A stretch of 64,000 nt of DNA from NCBI GenBank assembly GCA_029256105.1, contig JAQSYO010000014.1, positions 24,794-88,793 on the forward strand, given 5' to 3'. Both the position numbers and the translations under genes were made by a program. Positions 1 to 8,772 of this stretch are shown piece after piece (the stretch's first letter is position 1; each line of letters starts with the position of its first letter). The notes beneath the pieces were generated by a model. That model was not told where the DNA came from. It did no database searches and was given only the letters and a program-made list of their open reading frames with translations. The stretch is from Herbinix sp. (GTDB lineage Bacteria; Bacillota; Clostridia; Lachnospirales; Lachnospiraceae).

Positions 1-932
1 ACGATATTGTTATTTTTAATTGTGATTTTATTGAAGGGTTCTATTGCGCTTGCCAGCATACTGTCTGAATCTTGAGCAAACATAAGAATTGATGATTTGC
101 TCAGTCCATTAGAAGAGACAGCTTTTATGGTGTTATTATCAAGTAGTGTGTCATTAATGGAATTATAGTTAGCAGCAAACCATAGACATTCATCTCCACC
201 ATTTTTCTTAGTGATAGTATTGTTACTAATTATAATACTTTGAATAGGATTACTCGTAGAGCGGGATGCAAATACAACGGATCCACCGTATAAAACGCTT
301 GGGTTGGTATTGTATATCATAGTACTATTTTCAATAATTGTGTTGTTATTGCCGCCTTTAAATACAAAAATACAATGACCTCTATTCGTACTGGAATCTG
401 AATCCATAAATACATTCGTAATTCTTACATTATTCGTATGAAAAAAATTAAAGATATGAATATAGCCACCATCTGCGGGTTCTCCACTTTTCAGAGCATT
501 TCTAAATTTAATAGTTAAATTTTTGAATTCAAAGCTGTCATATTTTCCGGTGCTCTTGTAAGCATAATTCCAAGGTTGTGCATTATGAGATTTATTAAAT
601 TCCGTATCTTCAACGCCAAAATTTTCGTTCCTAATAATATCAGAGGATGTGTAAGAGTAGGGGTCTCCACTAATTAAAAGGATACTATCGACTCCAACGC
701 CTAACCAATTTACATTGTTACGTTTGATAATATTACTGCCTATTTTATAAGTACCTTTCGGAAAATATATTGATTTTCCAGCATTCTCAGCTTTCTGTAT
801 GATGGGTGCGTCATTCGTAATACCATCGCCTTTTGCCCCTAGAGTTTTAATATTTACATATCCCGCAGGTATAGTTTGTGTGACTGCTGCTGCAATGATA
901 TTCGTAAGCTTCTTTTTTATAGATTCCGCCAT
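1..932 (-). CDS. Right-handed parallel beta-helix protein (pectate-lyase-like), 3' end outside window
   Basis: The ATG at 932 is preceded by a GGAGG ribosome binding site, and 310 codons run off the left edge. The product starts MAESIKKKLTN, then GYVNIKTLGAKGDGITNDAP, the hallmark N-terminal strand of Pectate_lyase_3 / SGNH-associated beta-helix proteins. Asn-rich repeats (NNTI, NNNI) typical of beta-helix coils follow. It is closely related, by eye around 70% identical, to the divergent gene at 1141, but lacks that gene's N-terminal membrane segment and shows no signal peptide. Such folds act on or bind polysaccharides, including phage tail spikes and uronan epimerases or lyases. No catalytic residues could be assigned. 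The substrate is unknown. Confidence 0.85.
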   Translation of the reverse strand, partial: MAESIKKKLTNIIAAAVTQTIPAGYVNIKTLGAKGDGITNDAPIIQKAENAGKSIYFPKGTYKIGSNIIKRNNVNWLGVGVDSILLISGDPYSYTSSDIIRNENFGVEDTEFNKSHNAQPWNYAYKSTGKYDSFEFKNLTIKFRNALKSGEPADGGYIHIFNFFHTNNVRITNVFMDSDSSTNRGHCIFVFKGGNNNTIIENSTMIYNTNPSVLYGGSVVFASRSTSNPIQSIIISNNTITKKNGGDECLWFAANYNSINDTLLDNNTIKAVSSNGLSKSSILMFAQDSDSMLASAIEPFNKITIKNNNI

Positions 933-1140
933 GATTATTACCTCCATTTAAATTTAATTTAGTCCTATAACCCAAGTATGTAAAGGTAATTACTTATTAC
1001 ATAAATTATAGAATGTAAAAAATATGTCATAATTAAGTATATGAAAAATATAAATTTATGTTCTTGAAATAGCAACATTTATGTTTTTGTGTCGAAGAAA
1101 GTTTAAAAGCGTCATTAAATACGAAAATTGAGGGTCTATC

Positions 1141-2385
1141 ATGAAAAGAATAAAACAAATTTTACTTAAGACAATCATTTTAGTAGTCGTTACGTTCGTT
1201 GCATTATTGACTATTGGTTGGACTTGGTATTTGGCTAGAATAAATATGCAGATCATACCCATTGGTTATGTAAATATTAAAGATCTTGGTGCTAAGGGCG
1301 ACGGAGTTACAGACGATGCTCCAATTATCCAATTAGCTGAGAACATGGGAAAATCTATTTACTTCCCGAAAGGTACTTATCGATTATGCAGTAACCTTGT
1401 AAAACGCAACAAAGTCAATTGGCTAGGCTGTGGATATGACAGCATAATATTGATCAATGGAGCACCATACTCATATGGTTCATCGAATATCGTACAAAAC
1501 GAAAATTATGGAATAATTGATGCAGCGCGTGGAATTAGCGAAGAATGGGACTATGGGTATAAGAATACAGGAAAGCTTGATGGATTTGAGTTTAAAAATC
1601 TTACGATTAAGTTTCGGAGCTCTCTAAAAAGTGGAGAACAACCAGAGAGTGGTTACATACATGTTTTTAACTTCTCCCATACAAACGGAGTAAAAATCAC
1701 TAATGTTTTTATGGACTCCGATATAAATACCAATAGAGGAAATTGTATCTTTGTATTTCGAGGTGGAAATTACAACACTACAATAGAAAACTGTAACATG
1801 ATATATGACACTAATCCATCTGTATTATATGGCGGGTCAGTAGTGTTCGCATCCCGTTCCACCAGCGACCCCATACAGAAAGTTATAATCCGAAATAATA
1901 CAATTACAAAGAAAAATGGTGGTGATGAGGTTTTATGGTTTGGTGCAAATTTCAATGCAATCAATGACGTTCTAATTGAGAATAACACCATACAGGCAGT
2001 GTCCGCAGGATTAACGAAAGCGTCAATAATAATGTTTGCGCAGGATTCTGGTGAGATGTTAAGAGGTGTTAGTGAGCCATGGAATAAGATTGTGATAAAG
2101 AATAATAATATTGTCACAAATAAGATAAACTTTTCTACTATATTTGTAGGGTACGACTTTGGCACTAATTCGAGAAAAGGTGGTACAGTTACGATTAGTA
2201 ACAATTTAATAAATACATTAAAGAGTACATCAACTGGAGAAACCGTGAGTGGAATTCTGGTTGGCAGGACGAAAATTGTATTCATACAAAACAACACAAT
2301 CATTGGAAACCAAGATGAAGGTGTAACAGCCGAGGTTGAAGTTGGGACGGTAAGTGATATTGCAAATCATATAACTTGGAAGTAG
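1141..2385 (+). CDS. Membrane-anchored right-handed parallel beta-helix protein
   Basis: 414 aa. An N-terminal transmembrane or signal-anchor segment (about residues 9-29) is followed by GYVNIKDLGAKGDGVTDDAP, the start of a pectate-lyase-like beta-helix, and then NN-rich coils to the C terminus. GAGGG about 8 nt upstream supports the start. It is probably displayed outside the cell. It is a paralogue of the head-to-head neighbour at 1-932: long blocks such as VNWLG, FEFKNLTIKF, TNVFMDSD and NPSVLYGGSVVFASRS are shared. A role in processing or binding a polysaccharide is inferred from the fold only; catalytic residues are not evident. Confidence 0.85.
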   Translation: MKRIKQILLKTIILVVVTFVALLTIGWTWYLARINMQIIPIGYVNIKDLGAKGDGVTDDAPIIQLAENMGKSIYFPKGTYRLCSNLVKRNKVNWLGCGYDSIILINGAPYSYGSSNIVQNENYGIIDAARGISEEWDYGYKNTGKLDGFEFKNLTIKFRSSLKSGEQPESGYIHVFNFSHTNGVKITNVFMDSDINTNRGNCIFVFRGGNYNTTIENCNMIYDTNPSVLYGGSVVFASRSTSDPIQKVIIRNNTITKKNGGDEVLWFGANFNAINDVLIENNTIQAVSAGLTKASIIMFAQDSGEMLRGVSEPWNKIVIKNNNIVTNKINFSTIFVGYDFGTNSRKGGTVTISNNLINTLKSTSTGETVSGILVGRTKIVFIQNNTIIGNQDEGVTAEVEVGTVSDIANHITWK

Positions 2386-2420
2386 TGCAATCGATAAGAG
2401 TACTATTTATTTACAATAAA

Positions 2421-2463
2421 AAGGACATGCCGCAACTTAATATGTTAATTGCGACAGGTCCTT
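2421..2463. terminator. Bidirectional intrinsic terminator
   Basis: Stem AAGGAC..CGCAA / TTGCG..GTCCTT, with a U-rich tail on the minus strand (TTTTTATTGT) and a weaker one on the plus strand. It lies between the convergent genes ending at 2385 (+) and 2511 (-) and probably serves both. Confidence 0.8.
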
Positions 2464-2510
2464 CTACTTATTACTAAAGATTTTTAATTGGTATTCCAGG
2501 CCTGTAGTGC

Positions 2511-2684
2511 TTACCTATTTTCTTCTCTTGCTGGCATTTCACTTGGGATAGTAGGAGTTGCAGTTGAAGGATTGGGATTCTCAATCTCGAAACTATTTTT
2601 ATAGTCAACATCATTATCGGAATTGTTGTTTTTAGAACCGGTATCTTTAGAGGGAGTACCTTTACTATTGTTAATATTTTTCAT
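2511..2684 (-). CDS. Small hydrophilic protein of unknown function
   Basis: 57 aa if started at the ATG at 2684, which has AAAGGAG nearby; an upstream in-frame ATG at 2723 has no good site. The sequence is low in complexity, rich in N, S, K, P and T, and has no membrane segment or known domain. It may be a small acid-rich or spore-associated peptide, but nothing in the sequence proves it. The good ribosome binding site and the downstream terminator are the main support for a real gene. Confidence 0.55.
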   Translation of the reverse strand: MKNINNSKGTPSKDTGSKNNNSDNDVDYKNSFEIENPNPSTATPTIPSEMPAREENR

Positions 2685-2956
2685 ATAATATGCTCCTTTC
2701 ACGAATGCTATTAGTATGAACAATATGATAAAATGTATTCATTAAATTCGATAAACTTGATCGCGAAGTCATGAAAAAGGCGATCCTATTATTAACAGCT
2801 TATAGATTAGGATTTAAATTAATTCGATATTGTGCTTATTTTAAATTTAATAATTAAATATTACGAATGTAACTATATCGTATAATTAATAAAGTAAATT
2901 CACATCAGAAAGCCTCAGGAATATAATAAAACAATAGAATGGTAGGGGATAGGAAC

Positions 2957-3199
2957 ATGCAAAATTACAATATTCAATACTCAGAAAATAATGAAAATGA
3001 TGATATATACTATAATCAGCAAAAGTTTTTGGAGCATGCAGCCTTTTCGGAGCATTTTGCAAGGCAAAAGATGGCGAATGCAAGTGATGACAAGGCATAT
3101 TATCAGTATGCAGAATTAGAGTATTTTCATAAGTCTAGAGCATTGCATTATAAGGGTCTATTTAGTGCTGAATCAACAATAGTAAATTACAACCAATAA
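2957..3199 (+). CDS. Small conserved-looking hypothetical protein
   Basis: 80 aa. The start at ATG 2957 is preferred because GGGGATAGGA lies just before it; an in-frame ATG at 2939 lacks a site. The product is soluble, and rich in Tyr, Asn and Ala. Its helical part contains KFLEHAAFSEHFARQKM and YYQYAELEYFHKSRALHYK. This looks like an alpha-helical hairpin with regularly spaced aromatic residues. No family recognised. It stands alone, 355 bp before the GGDEF-EAL gene. Confidence 0.6.
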   Translation: MQNYNIQYSENNENDDIYYNQQKFLEHAAFSEHFARQKMANASDDKAYYQYAELEYFHKSRALHYKGLFSAESTIVNYNQ

Positions 3200-3554
3200 C
3201 GAGAAAGAACTTCCATCACCGGAACGAAATACTACAGTTGTTAAAACTGGAAAATAAAAGGTTCCTGCTTAAATTTTATTGAAAAATTTTATTAAAAAAC
3301 TTGGCAGAAGACGAGATGTGGTATACAATAAGGATAAAGATGTCAATTTTACTCATATTTTGTTTGTTTATGGGAGAGTTTCATCCTTAATACGAATAGG
3401 TTGTCTATGGACAAGGACGGTAATTGTTAATAGTAGTTGTAAATTATAGAAATTAAATACAATATAAAAATTTATTAAACTTTTTTCTTTAAAGAATAAC
3501 AAATAAATCAGGAGACGGAACAATAACTATACGAAAGATAATATGAGGATTTAT
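3200..3554. other. Intergenic region with no recognised feature
   Basis: AT-rich spacer before the GGDEF-EAL gene. It contains no coding potential, no clear promoter consensus and no strong hairpin. An AGGAG at 3510-3514 is too far from either candidate start of the next gene to serve it well. Confidence 0.4.
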
Positions 3555-6140
3555 ATGGCGAAAAAAACATTGGTATTAATTAAAAGAGCAGTATTTGTTG
3601 TAATATTGGTCTATCTCGGTGCGTACTTATCACAATATGCATATGCAGAGGAGAATCATAGTGAAATTAAAAATGTTTTGGTTATAAACTCATATCATCA
3701 GGGTCTTACCTGGACAAAGGAAGAAACGGAAGGAATTGTTGATACCATATTGGATAGTGACAGTAATATATCCATATTAACGGAATATATGGACTGGAAG
3801 AATTATCCGTATAATGAAAACATTATTTATTTCAAAGATTATTTAAAATATAAATATCAGCTCCAGCACATTGACATTATCATAACTACAGATGATGCTG
3901 CGTTACAATTTGCATTAGAAAACAGAGAAGATATATTGTCGAATGCTCCGATTGTATTCTGTGGTATTAATACAGAAGGTGCAGAGAAATTAACAAAAGG
4001 ATATGATAGAGTAAGCGGTGTGATTGAAGAAGTTGATCCTACGGAAACGTTGAAAATGGCTTTTAATATTAATCCTCTCATAAAGAATATTTATCTTATT
4101 TACGATAATTCGGAAAGTGGCCTTTCTACAGGAGAGATAGTCAAGGATAAAATTAAGATGTTTGATCCGAGTATCAATATCATATCCTGTAATAATTTGA
4201 CTTATGAGGACTTGGTTAGTAGGGTACAGGTTCTAGAGGAAAATAGCATCATTCTGATAACAACTTATTACAGTGACGTACTAAATAAAAAAGTAGAAAT
4301 GGATTTTGTGACGAGGGATATCAGTACGAACAGCAGTGTACCGGTGTATCATTTATATGATTTTGGTATGAATAAAGGTGCATTAGGTGGATCCATGTTA
4401 AGTGGAAGGCTGCAGGGAGAAAATGTCGCATCGATGGCATTACGCCTTCTAAACGGGGAAAGACAGGCATACATCCCTGTAATTAAACCGAATACAAACC
4501 GAATCGTATTCGATTATCAGCAGATGAAGCGTTTCGGGATAGCATTAAAAGCTATTCCAAAAAACAGTGAAATTATAAATAAGCCATTTTCTTTTTATGA
4601 AACATATAAGGCTTTGGTAATAAGTGTATTAGCCGGCTTTATCATTTTGATTACCTTTGTTGGTATCCTATTGTTCTATTTGGCAAAGATACACAGAATG
4701 AAGAAAAAAATATCTGACAGTCATGAAGAACTAACGCAGATTTATGAGGAACTGACAGCTTCTGATGAAGAGATGAGGCAGCAATACGACGAGATATTAT
4801 CAATCAATGAAAAGATTAGGATAGGAGAAGACAAACTTACCTATCTGGCATATCATGATTCCTTAACTGGCTTGCCGAATAAGCTTTCTTTATTCGAAAA
4901 TTCAAAATTCATTTTTATTCCGGAAAAGGGGATTGTGTCATTACTGTTTCTTGATATTGATAATTTTAAATTTGTAAATGATACCATGGGACATGCTTTT
5001 GGAGATCAGCTTATTATCAGCGTGAGTGAGAGGCTTACCTCGCTTTTGGAGCCCACCTATACCCTGTATCGACTTGGTGGGGATGAATTTGTAATTGTAT
5101 TAGAAGATATTCATAGTGTCAAAGAGGCTGAAAAATTTGTAGCCTTAATTCTTACTAAATTTTCAGAAGAATTTAAAATTTTAGATAGTATTTTACATAT
5201 CAGTTTGAGCCTTGGAATTGTAATGTACCCAGAACACAGTGACGATTTAGAGCATCTACTGAAATATGCAGATATTGCTATGTATCGAGCAAAAGAGGGC
5301 GGAAGAAAAAATTATGTAATATATAATCCTTTGATGAATGAGGCTTTTACTGAAAGAGTTAATATAGAAAAACAGTTACATAATGCACTGGACAACAATG
5401 AGTTTGAGGTATATTATCAGCCCCAGTTGGATTTGAAGACACATAAAATTACAGGGTTTGAAGCTTTACTTCGTTGGAAAAATAGCGAGTTGGGTAATGT
5501 GTCTCCACTTAAATTCATAAAAGTTGCAGAGGATACACATTTCATAATTCCTTTGGGAACCTGGGTGTTGAACAAAGCGTGCGAATTCTTGAAAAGCTTG
5601 AATAAAAAAGGCTTTGAGGATTTAACGGTATCTGTAAATATCTCTATCCTGCAGCTTTTACAAACTGATTTTTGTGATATTGTAGAGGAAACCTTAAATA
5701 AATTTCAGATAGATTCAAAATATCTTGAACTGGAAATTACGGAATCTATATTAATGGAGTCCTTTGAGAGCATTGGTACAAAGTTGGAAAAACTATCTGA
5801 AAAGAATGTCAGAATTGCGCTGGATGATTTCGGGAAGGGCTATTCCTCATTAAATTATCTAAAACAGCTTCCTATCAACACTTTAAAGGTGGATAAAACT
5901 TTTGTGGATAATATTACAGATAAAAGCGGAGATACATTAACCGGACATATTGTTACGATTGGTAAAAGTATGGGAATGTGTGTTGTTGCTGAGGGCGTGG
6001 AAAGACAGGAACAGATGGAGTATTTAATTCAACACGAATGCGATAAAATTCAAGGATACCTCTATAGTAGACCTGTTCCGGAAACGGAGTTAATCAAGCT
6101 GCTGGAAAAAACAAGGCTGGATGATATTCAGAAAGATTAA
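3555..6140 (+). CDS. Sensor protein: periplasmic ABC-binding-like domain, GGDEF and EAL domains
   Basis: 861 aa from ATG 3555, with GAGGA at 3545-3549; ATG 3543 is an alternative start. Order: signal/TM segment (about 9-30), extracellular ABC_sub_bind-like sensor (about 40-325), TM (about 347-372), coiled coil, GGDEF domain with intact GGDEF at 508-512, then EAL domain with EAL at 636-638, ELEITES and DDFGKGYSSL (DD at 757-758). It should make and/or degrade cyclic di-GMP in response to an external ligand. Both active-site signatures are present, so either activity is possible. It is monocistronic, followed by a strong terminator. A second GGDEF-EAL protein and an HD-GYP protein are nearby. 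Confidence 0.92.
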   Translation: MAKKTLVLIKRAVFVVILVYLGAYLSQYAYAEENHSEIKNVLVINSYHQGLTWTKEETEGIVDTILDSDSNISILTEYMDWKNYPYNENIIYFKDYLKYKYQLQHIDIIITTDDAALQFALENREDILSNAPIVFCGINTEGAEKLTKGYDRVSGVIEEVDPTETLKMAFNINPLIKNIYLIYDNSESGLSTGEIVKDKIKMFDPSINIISCNNLTYEDLVSRVQVLEENSIILITTYYSDVLNKKVEMDFVTRDISTNSSVPVYHLYDFGMNKGALGGSMLSGRLQGENVASMALRLLNGERQAYIPVIKPNTNRIVFDYQQMKRFGIALKAIPKNSEIINKPFSFYETYKALVISVLAGFIILITFVGILLFYLAKIHRMKKKISDSHEELTQIYEELTASDEEMRQQYDEILSINEKIRIGEDKLTYLAYHDSLTGLPNKLSLFENSKFIFIPEKGIVSLLFLDIDNFKFVNDTMGHAFGDQLIISVSERLTSLLEPTYTLYRLGGDEFVIVLEDIHSVKEAEKFVALILTKFSEEFKILDSILHISLSLGIVMYPEHSDDLEHLLKYADIAMYRAKEGGRKNYVIYNPLMNEAFTERVNIEKQLHNALDNNEFEVYYQPQLDLKTHKITGFEALLRWKNSELGNVSPLKFIKVAEDTHFIIPLGTWVLNKACEFLKSLNKKGFEDLTVSVNISILQLLQTDFCDIVEETLNKFQIDSKYLELEITESILMESFESIGTKLEKLSEKNVRIALDDFGKGYSSLNYLKQLPINTLKVDKTFVDNITDKSGDTLTGHIVTIGKSMGMCVVAEGVERQEQMEYLIQHECDKIQGYLYSRPVPETELIKLLEKTRLDDIQKD

Positions 6141-6196
6141 AAGAACGAAACAAGTAAATAAATTGATGAAATTGATTAAATTGAATAAAGAAATGC

Positions 6197-6237
6197 CGAA
6201 AGCACTGATGGAAACCTCAGTGCTTTCGATATTTTTT
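6197..6237 (+). terminator. Intrinsic terminator of the GGDEF-EAL gene
   Basis: Perfect 12-bp stem CGAAAGCACTGA / TCAGTGCTTTCG with an 8-nt loop, followed by ATATTTTTT. Confidence 0.92.
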
Positions 6238-6243
6238 GAATTC

Positions 6244-6252
6244 TGCTATAAT
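6244..6252 (+). promoter_or_regulatory. Extended -10 promoter for the chromate transporter pair
   Basis: TGCTATAAT is a consensus extended -10 element (TGnTATAAT), about 118 bp upstream of the first chrA start. No good -35 lies 17 bp upstream, as expected for extended -10 promoters. It follows the previous terminator by 7 bp. Confidence 0.55.
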
Positions 6253-6295
6253 AATTGTGCAAGATAAAAAAACGAAAATAATATTAATAGGACAC

Positions 6296-6356
6296 TAGGT
6301 TCATAATAGGAATAAAGAAATTGAATGTACAATAATTTCGTACATTACGGAACCTA
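6296..6356 (+). promoter_or_regulatory. 5' leader hairpin abutting the chrA ribosome binding site
   Basis: Two nested inverted repeats: TAGGTTC (6296-6302) with GAACCTA (6350-6356), and AATGTAC (6324-6330) with GTACATT (6340-6346). The base of the stem ends right at the AAAGGAG of the first chrA, so folding could influence translation. No known riboswitch class recognised. Confidence 0.45.
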
Positions 6357-6369
6357 AAGGAGATCAATC

Positions 6370-6948
6370 ATGGAAAAGAACGTAAAACTTTACTGGAAGC
6401 TATTCCTCTCCACATTCTCACTAAGTGCTTTTACATTTGGGGGTGGTTTTGTTATTGTACCTCTCATGAAGAAGAGATTTGTTGATAAGCTGAAATGGAT
6501 AGAGGAAGAGGAGATGTTGAACTTAGTTGCAATATCACAATCTTCGCCAGGTCCAATTGCAGTAAACGCTTCTATTTTGGTTGGGTATCGAATGGCAGGA
6601 ATATCAGGAGCCATTGTATCTACCCTTGGTACTGTATTGCCACCTTTAATAATCTTAACAACAATATCCTTCTTTTATGAAGCGTTCCGCAGTAGTGCTA
6701 TAATAAGCGCATTATTAAAAGGAATGCAGGCAGGTATTGCTGCAGTCATTGTAGATGTAATCATAAGTCTAGCTGGTGGCATTGTGAAAGAAAAACATAT
6801 CATATCAATAATCATGATGGCTTTCGCTTTTGTAGCTACGTATTTTTTAAATGTAAATGTTGCATATATTGTTTTAGTTAGTGGAATGATTGGCGCCCTA
6901 ACGTCTATATATAGAGGAAAGAAAGAAAAAAGGGGAATTAAGCCATGA
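6370..6948 (+). CDS. chrA: Chromate transporter family protein, N-terminal half-type (CHR domain)
   Basis: 192 aa, about five or six hydrophobic segments. The family motifs FGGGFVIVPLM near the N terminus and SQSSPGPIAVN (about residues 55-65) mark a single CHR domain. Short-chain CHR proteins are encoded as adjacent pairs that together equal one long ChrA; the next gene, overlapping by 4 bp (ATGA), is the partner. Family role: membrane efflux of chromate, probably by proton antiport, although many clostridial members have no tested substrate. AAAGGAG precedes the ATG. The upstream leader can fold next to this site. Confidence 0.88.
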   Translation: MEKNVKLYWKLFLSTFSLSAFTFGGGFVIVPLMKKRFVDKLKWIEEEEMLNLVAISQSSPGPIAVNASILVGYRMAGISGAIVSTLGTVLPPLIILTTISFFYEAFRSSAIISALLKGMQAGIAAVIVDVIISLAGGIVKEKHIISIIMMAFAFVATYFLNVNVAYIVLVSGMIGALTSIYRGKKEKRGIKP

Positions 6949-7517
6949 TTTATCTAAAATTGTTCTTAAGCTTTGTTCAGATCGGACTTTTTAGTATTGG
7001 AGGAGGCTATGCAGCGCTTCCGCTTATCCAGGAGCAGGTTGTAGATATCAATCATTGGCTTACCATGGCTGAATTTACCGATTTAATTACGATATCTGGG
7101 GTGACGCCAGGACCAATTGCGATTAATGCAGCTTCCTTTGTCGGAAATCAGTTGGGTGGGGTGGCTGGTGCATTGGTAGCCACGTTTGGTTGTGTCCTTC
7201 CATCCTTCATAATTGTAATAATTCTGGCGTTTTTTTATTTCAAATACAAGAATATATCAATTGTAAAGGGTATTCTAAGTGGTATACGACCTGCTGTAGT
7301 AGCGTTAATCGCATCAGCAGGTGTATCCATACTAATCATTGCACTCTGGGGAGAGGGAGGGATTACGGCGAAACTTACGGATGTAAATTATTATGCAGCT
7401 GGTATCTTCTTCGCAAGTCTTTTCGTATTAAAAAAATGGAAACCCGATCCACTATTAGTTATGGCCGGATCCGGTATTATTGGAGTGATACTATATTTTT
7501 GTATTGGGGTATCGTAA
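6945..7517 (+). CDS. chrA: Chromate transporter family protein, C-terminal half-type (CHR domain)
   Basis: 190 aa integral membrane protein with the matching motifs FSIGGGYAALPLIQEQVV and SGVTPGPIAINAASFVG. Its ATG overlaps the stop of the upstream CHR gene by 4 bp, so the two are translationally coupled and probably form a heterodimer with antiparallel halves. The second copy has diverged from the first, as is usual for short-chain pairs. Chromate is the family substrate by annotation tradition; in an anaerobe the physiological anion could differ. A terminator follows at 7596. Confidence 0.88.
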   Translation: MIYLKLFLSFVQIGLFSIGGGYAALPLIQEQVVDINHWLTMAEFTDLITISGVTPGPIAINAASFVGNQLGGVAGALVATFGCVLPSFIIVIILAFFYFKYKNISIVKGILSGIRPAVVALIASAGVSILIIALWGEGGITAKLTDVNYYAAGIFFASLFVLKKWKPDPLLVMAGSGIIGVILYFCIGVS

Positions 7518-7595
7518 CTAAATAAAGATTTATTAATCTGCGATGCGAAAAAGCGATTCGATCTTATTTACATTTAGCACTTTTATAAGAATGAA

Positions 7596-7636
7596 AAAGC
7601 CAAAGCTTAAGAGATCATTTCTTAAGTTTTGGCTTT
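7596..7636. terminator. Bidirectional intrinsic terminator between convergent genes
   Basis: Stem AAAGCCAAA.CTTAAG / CTTAAG..TTGGCTTT with a T-rich plus-strand tail and an A-rich 5' flank. It sits between chrA (+) and the DUF4234 gene (-). Confidence 0.88.
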
Positions 7637-7709
7637 CGGTTTTATTAAATAAAAACTATTCTTATTACTGATTATAGGGTTATTACTGATTATATGGTTG
7701 CTGTTTAAA

Positions 7710-8120
7710 TTAATATTGGTTCTGTCCACCATTGTATAAATTTTGGTTATACCGTTCAGCTAAGATATTCATATTCTTAACAAGAATATACTGTGCTACC
7801 AAAGAACCAATCCCACAAATAAGGCTACCAAAGATCATCCATAGTAATACAGTCGTTCCGTTTTCTGAGAAATTCGTGCCATAGCGTGGTGCATTTTCGC
7901 TTAAGCGGTTACCAACATTATAGAGCCAGAACCAGTAGAAGATTCCGCAGGTAATGATGGATAATAGAATTACGATAATAAAATTCTGTGTCACTTTCCC
8001 GTCACCATTACCTATTGTGTTCAAATCATCAGTATACATGTACCAAAAGATAATTCCGTAAATTCCAAAAGTAATAATGGTTAACAAAATCATAACTACA
8101 AAGTTTCTCTGCTGAATCAT
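7710..8120 (-). CDS. DUF4234 family membrane protein
   Basis: 136 aa with three hydrophobic segments (about residues 7-28, 46-68 and 90-115). The motifs TFGIYGIIFWYMYTDDLN and ITCGIFYWFWLYNVGNRL are a repeated pattern typical of DUF4234. The C terminus is Asn/Gln rich. Its start overlaps the stop of the DUF2752 gene by 4 bp, so the two form one translationally coupled unit. DUF4234 and DUF2752 proteins are commonly neighbours; their biochemical function is not established. Confidence 0.85.
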   Translation of the reverse strand: MIQQRNFVVMILLTIITFGIYGIIFWYMYTDDLNTIGNGDGKVTQNFIIVILLSIITCGIFYWFWLYNVGNRLSENAPRYGTNFSENGTTVLLWMIFGSLICGIGSLVAQYILVKNMNILAERYNQNLYNGGQNQY

Positions 8121-8572
8121 TTGTACCCTCCCACGCCAAGTTGATGCAATAATTTTACCACTAATCCTGATGAAATGTCAATCTCTACCACTTCACTATT
8201 TGTAATAAATAGTCGAAAAAAATAAATGATAATGAAGGTGGGAATTATGATTGACCAAGCTAATTTATTATACTTTGGGTTTATGTAAGGTTCAAATAAA
8301 AATAAGAATACGATAATTGGAGAAAGTAAAAATAATGGATGATAATGAAATGCCGCTTCAAAATCGAAGAATAACGCGGACCGTAACGCTCTTGTCATTC
8401 CGCAGCCGGGGCAGGAGATTCCCGTCAGATACTTGATTGGGCATCCAACATCAAACAGAGTAAGTAATAAATATAGAATAAAAATAAAAAAGATAAGTAT
8501 TAGGCGATCATTAATTATCTTTCTCGCGTCGTCTGATTTTAAAGGATGTAATGGATGAAATATTTTATTCAT
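8117..8572 (-). CDS. DUF2752 family membrane protein
   Basis: 151 aa. The diagnostic block GISCPGCGMTRALRSALFFDF, with two Cys flanking PG, is followed by AFHYHPLFLLSP. At least three hydrophobic segments are visible. This is the standard DUF2752 signature. The gene is the first of a two-gene minus-strand unit with the DUF4234 gene. The CPGCG motif could bind metal or form a thiol pair, but no function is established. Confidence 0.88.
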   Translation of the reverse strand: MNKIFHPLHPLKSDDARKIINDRLILIFFIFILYLLLTLFDVGCPIKYLTGISCPGCGMTRALRSALFFDFEAAFHYHPLFLLSPIIVFLFLFEPYINPKYNKLAWSIIIPTFIIIYFFRLFITNSEVVEIDISSGLVVKLLHQLGVGGYK

Positions 8573-8686
8573 AGGTGTTATCCCCTTGCGTACCTTTCAA
8601 AGATATAAATATCATACTATAAGAAACATAATAAAACAATAAGTGGGTTTTATATATAATTTATCATTAAATTTAATAAGATAGGA

Positions 8687-8715
8687 TGGACAAATTATGA
8701 CATTATTGATATAAT
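8687..8715 (+). promoter_or_regulatory. Sigma-A promoter for the GH130 gene
   Basis: -35 TGGACA (8687-8692), 17-bp spacer, -10 TATAAT (8710-8715), 58 bp before the GH130 start codon. Confidence 0.75.
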
Positions 8716-8772
8716 AACAACAATGAATGCACACAAAATGCACTATTGATGCGCTATTTTTAGGAGGCCAAT

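Noticed and set aside
1770..2303. 177-aa minus-strand ORF inside the beta-helix gene
   Set aside because: Antisense shadow of a clearly coding frame; hydrophobic by complementarity only.
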